Position numbers and translations under genes: made by a program
Shown here: piece after piece, positions 16,178 through 23,188 of the stretch
Position numbering within the stretch: the stretch's first letter is position 1
Layout of the letters: each line of letters starts with the position of its first letter
The notes under the pieces: generated by a model
Database searches by the model: none
What the model was told of the DNA's origin: nothing
Seen by the model: only the letters and a program-made list of their open reading frames with translations
NCBI GenBank assembly: GCA_049997955.1
Contig: JAEBDY010000007.1
Location: 186,001-250,000 of the forward strand
Source: Umezawaea sp049997955
GTDB lineage: Bacteria > Actinomycetota > Actinomycetes > Mycobacteriales > Pseudonocardiaceae
Direction: 5' to 3'
Length of the DNA stretch: 64,000 nucleotides

Positions 16178-17977
16178 ATGCAGCACGGTCATCCCGGCAG
16201 CCAACCCGATGAGGGTGGCGAGCTGAACACGGGCAACAACTCAGATGAGCTGACAGCGCAGGTCAGGTTCCTGGAGGACGAGATCGCGCTGCTGCGCCGC
16301 AAGCTGACGGAGTCCCCGCGACACGTCCGCCTGCTGGAGCAGCGATTGGCCGAGGCATCCGAGCGCGTCAGCCAATTGACCGAGCGCAACACGAAGCTCA
16401 TTGACACCCTCCGAGAGGCACGTGGCCAACTGCTGGCCCTGCGCGAGGAGGTCGACCGCCTGGCCCAACCGCCCAGCGGCTACGGCGTTTTCCTCGAGCA
16501 GTTCGAAGACGGCACGGTGGACGTGTTCACCTCAGGCCGTCGCATGCGGGTGTCGGTGTCCCCGGCGGTGGAGTCCCCATCGCTGGTGCGCGGGCAGTCG
16601 GTGCGCCTGAACGAGGCGCTCACCGTCGTCGAGGGCGGCAGCTTCGAGCAGACCGGCGAGGTCTGCACGTTGCGCGAGGTCCTCGAGGGCATCGAGCCGG
16701 ACAACTCGGTCCAGCGCGCGCTCGTCGTCGGCCACGCCGACGAGGAGCGGGTCGTGTGGCTGGCCCAGCCGCTGATCGACTCGCCGCTCAAGATCGGCGA
16801 CTCGCTGCTGGTGGACTCGAAGGCGGGCTTCGCCTACGAGCGGGTTCCCAAGGCCGAGGTCGAGGACCTCGTGCTGGAGGAAGTGCCGGACATCCTGTAC
16901 TCCGACATCGGTGGGCTGAGCAGGCAGATCGAGCAGATCCGCGACGCCGTGGAGATGCCGTTCCTGCACGCGGACCTGTTCCGGGAGTACAAGCTGCGTC
17001 CCCCGAAGGGCGTCCTGCTGTACGGGCCTCCCGGCTGCGGCAAGACGCTGATCGCGAAGGCGGTCGCCAACTCGTTGGCGAAGAAGGTGTTCGAAGCCCG
17101 CGGTGAGACCGGGAAGCAGGCCAAGTCCTACTTCCTCAACATCAAGGGCCCGGAGCTGTTGAACAAGTTCGTCGGTGAGACCGAGCGGAGCATCCGCCTG
17201 ATCTTCCAGCGCGCTCGGGAGAAGGCTTCGGAGGGCACGCCCGTCATCGTGTTCTTCGACGAGATGGACTCGATCTTCCGCACCCGTGGTTCCGGTGTGT
17301 CGTCCGACGTCGAGACGACCATCGTGCCGCAGCTGCTGTCGGAGATCGACGGCGTCGAGGGGCTCGAGAACGTCATCGTGATCGGTGCCTCCAACCGCGA
17401 GGACATGATCGACCCGGCCATCCTCCGGCCCGGTCGGCTCGACGTGAAGATCAAGATCGAGCGTCCGGACGCCGAGGGCGCGATGGACATCTTCAACAAG
17501 TACCTGACGCCCGACCTGCCCATCCACGCCGACGACCTCGCCGAGTTCGGCGGGGACCCGAAGGCCTGCATCGAGGGCATGGTGCAGCACACGGTCGAGC
17601 GGATGTACGAGGAGACGGAGGAGAACCGCTTCCTCGAGGTCACCTACGCCAACGGTGACAAGGAAGTCCTGTACTTCCGGGACTTCAACTCCGGCGCGAT
17701 GATCCAGAACATCGTCGACCGGGCCAAGAAGGCCGCCATCAAGGCCCTGCTGGACACCAAGCAGCCGGGGTTGTCGGTTCGGCACCTGCTCGCCGCGATC
17801 GTGGACGAGTTCGCGGAGAACGAGGACCTGCCCAACACGACGAACCCGGACGACTGGGCTCGGATCTCCGGCAAGAAGGGGGAGCGGATCGTGTACATCC
17901 GCACCCTCGTCACCGGCAAGACCGCCGATTCCGGTCGGGCCATCGACACCGCCACCAACACCGGCCAGTACCTGTAG
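16178..17977 (+). CDS. mpa: Mycobacterial proteasome ATPase Mpa/ARC
   Basis: 599 residues. The N-terminal coiled coil (about 28-95) binds Pup, followed by tandem OB folds (about 95-240) and one AAA+ domain with Walker A GPPGCGKT, Walker B 'VIVFFDEMDSIF' and sensor 'VIGASNREDMIDPAILRPGR'. It ends in GQYL, the C-terminal motif that docks into the 20S core gate. The hexamer recognises pupylated proteins, unfolds them and feeds PrcBA. The ATG at 16178 has GGAGGA upstream; the in-frame ATG at 16145 is less likely. dop lies 9 kb downstream, separated by an inserted block. Confidence 0.97.
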   Translation: MQHGHPGSQPDEGGELNTGNNSDELTAQVRFLEDEIALLRRKLTESPRHVRLLEQRLAEASERVSQLTERNTKLIDTLREARGQLLALREEVDRLAQPPSGYGVFLEQFEDGTVDVFTSGRRMRVSVSPAVESPSLVRGQSVRLNEALTVVEGGSFEQTGEVCTLREVLEGIEPDNSVQRALVVGHADEERVVWLAQPLIDSPLKIGDSLLVDSKAGFAYERVPKAEVEDLVLEEVPDILYSDIGGLSRQIEQIRDAVEMPFLHADLFREYKLRPPKGVLLYGPPGCGKTLIAKAVANSLAKKVFEARGETGKQAKSYFLNIKGPELLNKFVGETERSIRLIFQRAREKASEGTPVIVFFDEMDSIFRTRGSGVSSDVETTIVPQLLSEIDGVEGLENVIVIGASNREDMIDPAILRPGRLDVKIKIERPDAEGAMDIFNKYLTPDLPIHADDLAEFGGDPKACIEGMVQHTVERMYEETEENRFLEVTYANGDKEVLYFRDFNSGAMIQNIVDRAKKAAIKALLDTKQPGLSVRHLLAAIVDEFAENEDLPNTTNPDDWARISGKKGERIVYIRTLVTGKTADSGRAIDTATNTGQYL

Positions 17978-17992
17978 GTCGTCAGCGACGAC

Positions 17993-18030
17993 GGAGCCCG
18001 TCCACCTCCTCACCGGGGTGGGCGGGCTCC
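17993..18030. terminator. Bidirectional terminator after mpa
   Basis: A 14-bp stem with one wobble, GGAGCCCGTCCACC (17993-18006) against GGTGGGCGGGCTCC (18017-18030), followed by GCTGTTT. It separates mpa from the convergent response-regulator gene. Confidence 0.8.
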
Positions 18031-18039
18031 GCTGTTTGC

Positions 18040-18669
18040 TCAGACCAGGCCGGACTCGTAGGCCGTGATCACCAGTTGGGCCCGGTCCCGCGCCCCCAGT
18101 TTGTGCAGCAGCCTGCCGATGTGGGTCTTCACCGTTCCCGTGCTGAGGTGCAGGTGCTCGGTGATCTCCTGGTTCGACAGACCCCTGGCGATCAGGACCA
18201 GCACCTCCCTCTCGCGTTCGGTGACGCCGTCCAGGGCCCTCGTCGGTTGGCGCTCCGGTTTCCGGCCGAACTCCTGGATCAGGCGTTTCGTCACCGTCGG
18301 GGCCAGCAGGGCCTCGCCCGCGGCGATGGTCCTGATGGCCGCCAGCAGCTCGGTCGGCGGGGTGTCCTTCAGCAGGAAACCGCTCGCGCCCGCCCGCAGG
18401 GCCGCGTAGACGTAGTCGTCCAGGTCGAAGGTGGTGAGGATCAGGACCTTCGTGGCGTGGGAGATCCGCCTCGTGGCCTCGATGCCGTCCATCTCCGGCA
18501 TGCGGATGTCCATGAGCACCACGTCCGGGTTCGTGGTCCCCGCCTGGTCGACCGCCTCCCGGCCGTTCGCCGCCTCGCCGACCGTCGTCAGGTCCGCCGC
18601 GGAGTCGACGAGCAGGCGGAAGCTGCCCCTGAGCAGGGCCTGGTCGTCGGCCACCAAGACCTTGATCAT
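18040..18669 (-). CDS. NarL/LuxR-type response regulator
   Basis: 209 residues. Receiver with D54 ('DVVLMDIRMPEMDG'), T in 'ILTTFD', K in 'FLLKDT', and a LuxR HTH 'VTEREREVLVLIARGLSNQEITEHL'. The ATG overlaps the kinase stop by 4 nt (ATGA). With the kinase it forms a bacitracin/antibiotic-type module next to a divergent ABC-2 transporter. The repeated CCGTGGTCCGAT boxes in the divergent promoter region are the best candidates for its binding sites. Confidence 0.93.
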   Translation of the reverse strand: MIKVLVADDQALLRGSFRLLVDSAADLTTVGEAANGREAVDQAGTTNPDVVLMDIRMPEMDGIEATRRISHATKVLILTTFDLDDYVYAALRAGASGFLLKDTPPTELLAAIRTIAAGEALLAPTVTKRLIQEFGRKPERQPTRALDGVTEREREVLVLIARGLSNQEITEHLHLSTGTVKTHIGRLLHKLGARDRAQLVITAYESGLV

Positions 18670-19778
18670 GCGAACGGCAGTTCTGCCGCCACGCGGAAGC
18701 CGCCGCGCGGGTCCGGACCCGCGGTGAAGGTGCCGTGGTAGACGGCCACGCGTTCACGCATGCCCGCGAGGCCGTGACCACCGCCGCCCGCGAGGACGCG
18801 CTCCCCCCTGCCGTTGTCGGTCACCTCCACCGTCGCGGTGGTGTCCGTGGTGGTGATCCTGACCGTGCACTCCGCGGGCGCGGCGTGCTTGACCACGTTG
18901 GTGACCGACTCCTGGACGATGCGGTAGACGGCCAGCGCCACGCCCGCGGGCAGCGTGGCCGTGCCCGTCGTCTCCAGGGTCACCGGCACGCCCGCCATCG
19001 CCGCCCGGTCCACGAGGGTCGGCAGGTCGGACATGCCCGGCACCGGCGAGAGCTCCGGGGTCTCCGGGGAGCGCAGCACGCCCAGGAGGTGGCGCATCTC
19101 CGTGAGGGTCGCCCTGCTGGTCGTCTCGATGACGCGCAGCGCCTCCTTCGCCTCGGCGGGCTGCTCGTCCGCCACGTGGTTCGCGATGCCCGCCTTCACG
19201 GTGATCATGGTCAGGCTGTGGGCGACGATGTCGTGCAGCTCCCTGGCTATGCGCAGGCGCTCCTCGGCGAGTGCGTGGTCGGCCTCTTCCTCCGCCGCCT
19301 TCTCCACGAACTCCCTCCGCACCCTGATGGTCCAGCCGAACGTCCAGGTGGCGGCCATGAGCAGCCACACGAACAAGGTGATGCCCAGGTCGTCCGGCCA
19401 GGGCTCGGAGATGGCCACGCAGACCGCGGTCAGGGCCGCGCCGCCCGCCAGCGCGAGGGTGGACCGCCGTCGTGGCACGGCCACCGCGACCATGTACAGC
19501 ACGAACAAGGTCGGCGTGTACACCTCCAGGGTGATGTGGAGCAGGGTCGCCGTGTTCTGGGCGACCAGCACCACCGCGAAGGCGGGCAGGGGCCACCTGC
19601 GGCGCACCGCCAGCGGTGCTCCCACCAGCACGGCCAGCAGGTAGCCGAACGGCACCGGGGCACCGGTCAGCTCCACGAAGGTGAAGTAGACGAGGGTCGC
19701 GGTGATGGCGGCCGCCACGTCCACGGCGACCGTGTAGGCGACCGGCAGCCACTTGACCAGGCGGGGAGGTGCAGTCAC
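18666..19778 (-). CDS. NarL-family sensor histidine kinase
   Basis: 370 residues. Four or five membrane helices (about 15-150), then HisKA_3 'EERLRIARELHDIVAHSLTM' and an ATPase domain ('VTNVVKHAAPAECTV', 'GGGHGLAGMRERV'). GTG start at 19778, with TACGGT exactly six bases upstream, so probably leaderless. It is divergent from the ABC ATPase at 19889; the 110-bp gap carries two copies of a CCGTGGTCCGAT box. This arrangement is typical of transporter-linked sensors that respond to envelope stress or peptide antibiotics (inference). Confidence 0.92.
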   Translation of the reverse strand: MTAPPRLVKWLPVAYTVAVDVAAAITATLVYFTFVELTGAPVPFGYLLAVLVGAPLAVRRRWPLPAFAVVLVAQNTATLLHITLEVYTPTLFVLYMVAVAVPRRRSTLALAGGAALTAVCVAISEPWPDDLGITLFVWLLMAATWTFGWTIRVRREFVEKAAEEEADHALAEERLRIARELHDIVAHSLTMITVKAGIANHVADEQPAEAKEALRVIETTSRATLTEMRHLLGVLRSPETPELSPVPGMSDLPTLVDRAAMAGVPVTLETTGTATLPAGVALAVYRIVQESVTNVVKHAAPAECTVRITTTDTTATVEVTDNGRGERVLAGGGGHGLAGMRERVAVYHGTFTAGPDPRGGFRVAAELPFA

Positions 19779-19784
19779 GGGTCG

Positions 19785-19790
19785 ACCGTA
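19785..19790 (-). promoter_or_regulatory. -10 element TACGGT of the kinase gene (leaderless)
   Basis: On the minus strand TACGGT, exactly six bases, then the GTG at 19778. There is no ribosome binding site between. Confidence 0.55.
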
Positions 19791-19813
19791 GCGACGGGGG
19801 GCGGGTCCGGGCG

Positions 19814-19854
19814 TCGGACCGTGGTCCGATGTCCGGTCGGGTCCGTGGTCCGAT
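19814..19854. promoter_or_regulatory. Repeated operator between kinase and ABC genes
   Basis: TCGGACC-GT-GGTCCGA (19814-19829) is a dyad with 7-bp perfect arms. The 12-mer CCGTGGTCCGAT occurs at 19819-19830 and again at 19843-19854, 24 bp apart, about two helical turns. The location between the divergent kinase and transporter genes suggests a response-regulator dimer array. Confidence 0.6.
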
Positions 19855-19888
19855 CCGGTTCCCCCAGTCGTTCGCCAGTGTTCTCCCC

Positions 19889-20797
19889 ATGATCGAGGTA
19901 CGTGAACTCACCAAGCGCTACGGCGCCGTCCGGGCGGTCGACGGACTCTCCTTCGAGGTCAAACCCGGCTACGTGGCCGGGTTCCTGGGGCCCAACGGTG
20001 CCGGGAAGTCGACCACCATGCGGGCCGTGCTGGGGCTCGACGCGCCCACGTCCGGCGAGGCGCTGGTCAACGGCAGGCGGTACGCGGGGATCAAGCGGCC
20101 GATGTTCGAGGTCGGGGCGCTGCTCGACGCGAACGCGGTGCACGGCGGGCGTTCCGCGGTGAACCACCTGCGCTGCCTGGCCCGCAGCAACGGCATCGGC
20201 GGCAAACGGGTGGTCGAGGTGCTGGAGCAGGTCGGGCTGGCCGGTGCCGCGCGGCGGCGGGTGTCGGCGATGTCGCTGGGCATGAAGCAGCGGCTCGGGG
20301 TCGCCGCGGCCCTGCTCGGCGATCCGGGGGTGCTGCTGTTCGACGAACCGGTCAACGGGCTCGACCCCGAGGGCATCCGCTGGATCAGGGGGCTGATGCG
20401 CGGACTGGCCGCCGAAGGGCGGACCGTGCTGGTGTCCAGCCACCTGATGAGCGAGATGGCGGTCACCGCCGACCGGATCGTCGTCATCGGGCGCGGGCGA
20501 CTGATCCTGGAGTCGTCCATGCGCGACCTGGCCGACCGGTTCAAGCGCGACGTGCTGGTGCGCACGCCGGACGAGGCCGGGCTGCGGCGGGTGCTGGAAG
20601 CCGCGGGCGCGACCGTGGTCGTGGACGACGGCGCGCTCGTCGTGCGGGGCCTGGAGGCGGCGGGGATCGCGGACCTGGCCGCCCGGCAGACGATCGCGGT
20701 GCACGAGCTGACACCGCGCAGCGCGACGCTGGAGGACGCCTACCTCGAACTCACCGAGGACAGCGTGGAGTTCCGCACCTCGGAGGTGGCCCGGTGA
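19889..20797 (+). CDS. ABC transporter ATP-binding protein (ABC-2 export type)
   Basis: 302 residues. Walker A 'GPNGAGKST', signature 'MSLGMKQRLGVAAALLG', Walker B 'VLLFDEPVNGLD', H-loop 'VSSHLMSEM'. It is a BcrA/CcmA-like exporter ATPase. The ATG at 19889 is preferred over the upstream frame because the protein then starts at the family-typical 'IEVRELTKRYG'. Its stop overlaps the permease start by 4 nt (GTGA). Divergent from the two-component pair, which probably controls it. Confidence 0.93.
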   Translation: MIEVRELTKRYGAVRAVDGLSFEVKPGYVAGFLGPNGAGKSTTMRAVLGLDAPTSGEALVNGRRYAGIKRPMFEVGALLDANAVHGGRSAVNHLRCLARSNGIGGKRVVEVLEQVGLAGAARRRVSAMSLGMKQRLGVAAALLGDPGVLLFDEPVNGLDPEGIRWIRGLMRGLAAEGRTVLVSSHLMSEMAVTADRIVVIGRGRLILESSMRDLADRFKRDVLVRTPDEAGLRRVLEAAGATVVVDDGALVVRGLEAAGIADLAARQTIAVHELTPRSATLEDAYLELTEDSVEFRTSEVAR

Positions 20798-21555
20798 TCG
20801 ACGTGATGGCCTCGGAATGGCTCAAGGTCCGCACCGTGCGGTCCACCTGGTACCTGCTGCTGAGCGTCCTGGGGGTGCTCGCCCTCGGCACGGCGGTCTC
20901 GATCCTGATGACCGCCGAGTGGGACCGCTCCACGCCCGAGGTCCGGGCGGCCTTCGCCTCCGCCGACCCCACCGTCGTCGTCATGCCGTTCGCGCAGTTC
21001 GCGTTCGGCGTTCTCGGGGCGCTCGTGGCCACGTCGGAGTACACCAACGGGATGATCCGCACCTTCCTGGTCGCGGCGCCGAAGCGGCTCGTGCTGTTGG
21101 CGGCCAAGGTGGTGGTCGTCGGTGTGGGCGGCCTGGTGCTCGGCACGGCGGTGGCGTTCCTCGCCCACGGCATCGGCGCGGTGGTCACCGGCGACCGGCC
21201 GGCGCCCATCTCCGGTGAGCCGTTCTCCGAGGCGCTGCCGTCGCTGTTCGCCAACGGGGCCGCGTCGTCGGTGATCGCGCTGGTGGGGCTGGGCCTCGGG
21301 GTGCTCCTGAGGTCGACCGCGGGGGCGCTGGTCACGTTGTGCGTCCTGATGTTCGTCATCCCGGTGGTGGCCGTCGTCCTGCCCGCGCCGTGGAACAACC
21401 GGCTGGTCTCGGTGACGCTGCTCTACCTGGCGCCGCAGTTCTCCGGGGCGCTGTCCGGGTTGCTGACCTCCGTGGAGGCGCTCGTGGTCATGCTCCTCTA
21501 CCTGGTCGCCGCCCTCGGGGCGGGTGCGGTGGTGCTGGTGCGCCGCGACGCCTGA
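20794..21555 (+). CDS. ABC-2 type transporter permease
   Basis: 253 residues, six predicted membrane helices, beginning 'MASEWLKVRTVRSTWYLLL' (from the second possible start at 20806), the usual opening of actinobacterial ABC-2 permeases. The conserved stretch 'EYTNGMIRTFLVAAPKR' is present. It forms the membrane part of the exporter with the overlapping ATPase. The substrate is not deducible; the neighbouring two-component system suggests an antimicrobial or lantibiotic-like compound (inference). Confidence 0.9.
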   Translation: MIDVMASEWLKVRTVRSTWYLLLSVLGVLALGTAVSILMTAEWDRSTPEVRAAFASADPTVVVMPFAQFAFGVLGALVATSEYTNGMIRTFLVAAPKRLVLLAAKVVVVGVGGLVLGTAVAFLAHGIGAVVTGDRPAPISGEPFSEALPSLFANGAASSVIALVGLGLGVLLRSTAGALVTLCVLMFVIPVVAVVLPAPWNNRLVSVTLLYLAPQFSGALSGLLTSVEALVVMLLYLVAALGAGAVVLVRRDA

Positions 21556-21625
21556 GCCGACCCGCTCGTTCCGCGCGCGACGCGAGCCGCTAGGTTCTCG
21601 GAGATCATCGAGCTTGGAGGACAGC

Positions 21626-22300
21626 TTGCGTCGCGCGCACGTAGCGGTCGTGGTCGCGACCACCCTCGTCCTGACCTCGTGCTCACTGGAGCAGAGGCCG
21701 TTGCGCCGGGGGTTCGCCCAGGACGGCGCCCCCGCCCCGGTCAGCGCCACGACGACCGCGTCGCCGACGGCCAAGGCCGCGCCGCCCGCGCCGTCGTCCG
21801 CAGCGCCCAGTGCCAAGCCCCGCGCCGCGGCGGAGTTCGCCGCGCTGGCGCTGCCCGCGGACGCGTTGACCGGGGACGGGCTGGACGTGCGCGAGTCCGC
21901 CGCGGCCGCCCCCTCGGTGCCGGAGTCGGTGTGCGGCAAGCAGGTCAGCGCCCCCGGACGGGCGGCGGACGGGTACCGGGTCGCCACGCGCAGCCAGAGC
22001 GGCGCCAGCAAGCTGGACCAGCGGATCGCGTCCTACCCGAAGGGGAAGGCCGAGGGCGTGGTCGTGGCGGCGCGCGAGGCGTTGTCGTGCGCCGAGGTCG
22101 AGTTGGCGGCACTGTCCGGAGTGGACGACGCGGCGGGCTGGTGCGAGGAACTGGCCGGTGGCCGCGGCGCGTGCACGGCGGTGCTGGCCAAGGACGACCT
22201 GGCGATCACGCTGCGGATGGAGACGATCAGCGTCGACCGGGCGCGGGCCGTCGTCACCCGGCTGGCGGGCGTGGCCGCGGGGCTGCTGGCGAAAGCCTGA
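21626..22300 (+). CDS. Secreted lipoprotein of unknown function
   Basis: 224 residues from TTG at 21626, chosen because GGAGG lies 5 nt upstream and the signal peptide then fits: 18 residues ending in the lipobox LTSC with lipid Cys19. An Ala/Pro/Ser-rich linker (about 30-75) leads to a folded domain with cysteines in 'ESVCGKQV', 'ALSCAEVE', 'GWCEEL' and 'GACTAV'. No family is recognised. A TAGGTT box 30 nt upstream may be its -10. The 3' end overlaps the convergent small gene by 47 bp. Confidence 0.75.
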   Translation: MRRAHVAVVVATTLVLTSCSLEQRPLRRGFAQDGAPAPVSATTTASPTAKAAPPAPSSAAPSAKPRAAAEFAALALPADALTGDGLDVRESAAAAPSVPESVCGKQVSAPGRAADGYRVATRSQSGASKLDQRIASYPKGKAEGVVVAAREALSCAEVELAALSGVDDAAGWCEELAGGRGACTAVLAKDDLAITLRMETISVDRARAVVTRLAGVAAGLLAKA

Positions 22301-22565
22301 CGACACCGCCGTCGAGGTCGACCGGGCCGCGCGGGGGAGCGGCCTCCGCCTCCTCGTCGCGCAGCATCGACTCGGTCCGGCGCTGGTCCAGCTCGGCCTG
22401 CTTGGTGGCGTAGAACAACAGCGTCACCTGGTCGAAGGCCGCGCCGCTGAGCACTGGCGCCCCGCCCCGGCGCCTGCGGATCCACCGGACCACGCGCTCG
22501 CCGACCGCCAGCAGGAACAGCAGGCAGGCCAGGCCGGGGATGGACAGGGCGAACAGCGTTGCCAC
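22254..22565 (-). CDS. DUF6191-like small membrane protein
   Basis: 103 residues from a GTG at 22565. An N-terminal hydrophobic segment 'LFALSIPGLACLLFLLAVGE' is followed by 'FDQVTLLFYATKQAELDQRR' and 'PPRGPVDLDGGVVRL', which match my recollection of the DUF6191 family in actinobacteria. Function unknown. It follows the NUDIX gene by 2 nt, so it is probably the second gene of that transcript. Its last 47 bp are antisense to the lipoprotein gene end. Confidence 0.7.
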   Translation of the reverse strand: MATLFALSIPGLACLLFLLAVGERVVRWIRRRRGGAPVLSGAAFDQVTLLFYATKQAELDQRRTESMLRDEEAEAAPPRGPVDLDGGVVRLSPAAPRPRPPAG

Positions 22566-22567
22566 GG

Positions 22568-23083
22568 TCAGTCCTCCCGCCTCGCCAGCCACTGGCGGAA
22601 CAGGGCGCGGCCGTCCGGCACCAGGGGCCAGTCCGGGTCGTCGATCCGGGCGCGCAGGTCGTCCAGGTCCATCCACCAGCCCGCGGCCACCTCCTCCGGC
22701 TGGTGCACGAACGGGCCGTCGGTGCGGGTCTCGTAGACGTGGGCCGTGTAGCGGATGGGCGGGTCGACGAACCTCGCCACGAACGAGCGGGTCAGCGGGA
22801 CGCCGTGGACGCCCAGTTCCTCGGCCAGTTCGCGTCCCGCGCACGCGTCGGGCTCCTCGCCGTCGGCCAGCACGCCGCCCGCCCAGCAGTCGTAGAGGCC
22901 GGGGTAGACGTCCTTGGTGTCGGTGCGCCGGTGGACGTAGACGCGCCGACCGTCGGAGGAGCGGACCAGGATCGCGGTGCACGCGTGCCACAGCCCCTCC
23001 TCGCGGACGCGGCCGCGAGGCGCACCCGCCCGCGGGCGGCCGTCGTCGTCGAAGACCGCGACGAGTTCCTGTGCCGATGTCAC
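22568..23083 (-). CDS. NUDIX hydrolase (isopentenyl-diphosphate isomerase-like subgroup)
   Basis: 171 residues. The Nudix box is 'GGVLADGEEPDACAGRELAEELGV', with all consensus Glu/Gly positions (given in two parts: GGVLADGEEPDACAG then RELAEELGV). The start 'QELVAVFDDDGRP' and 'WHACTAILVRSSDGRRVYVHRR' resemble the YfcD/Idi-like group that handles nucleoside or isoprenoid diphosphates. GTG start with AGGAGG about 8 nt upstream. The exact substrate is unknown. Confidence 0.88.
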   Translation of the reverse strand: MTSAQELVAVFDDDGRPRAGAPRGRVREEGLWHACTAILVRSSDGRRVYVHRRTDTKDVYPGLYDCWAGGVLADGEEPDACAGRELAEELGVHGVPLTRSFVARFVDPPIRYTAHVYETRTDGPFVHQPEEVAAGWWMDLDDLRARIDDPDWPLVPDGRALFRQWLARRED

Positions 23084-23188
23084 CCGGTTGTCCTCCTGTG
23101 GTCGTACACACCATTGCTACCACGGGCCGACGCCCGGCGACGCCGCTGATTCCTACGGTCGTGGCGAACACCGTCACGAGGAGGAGCT

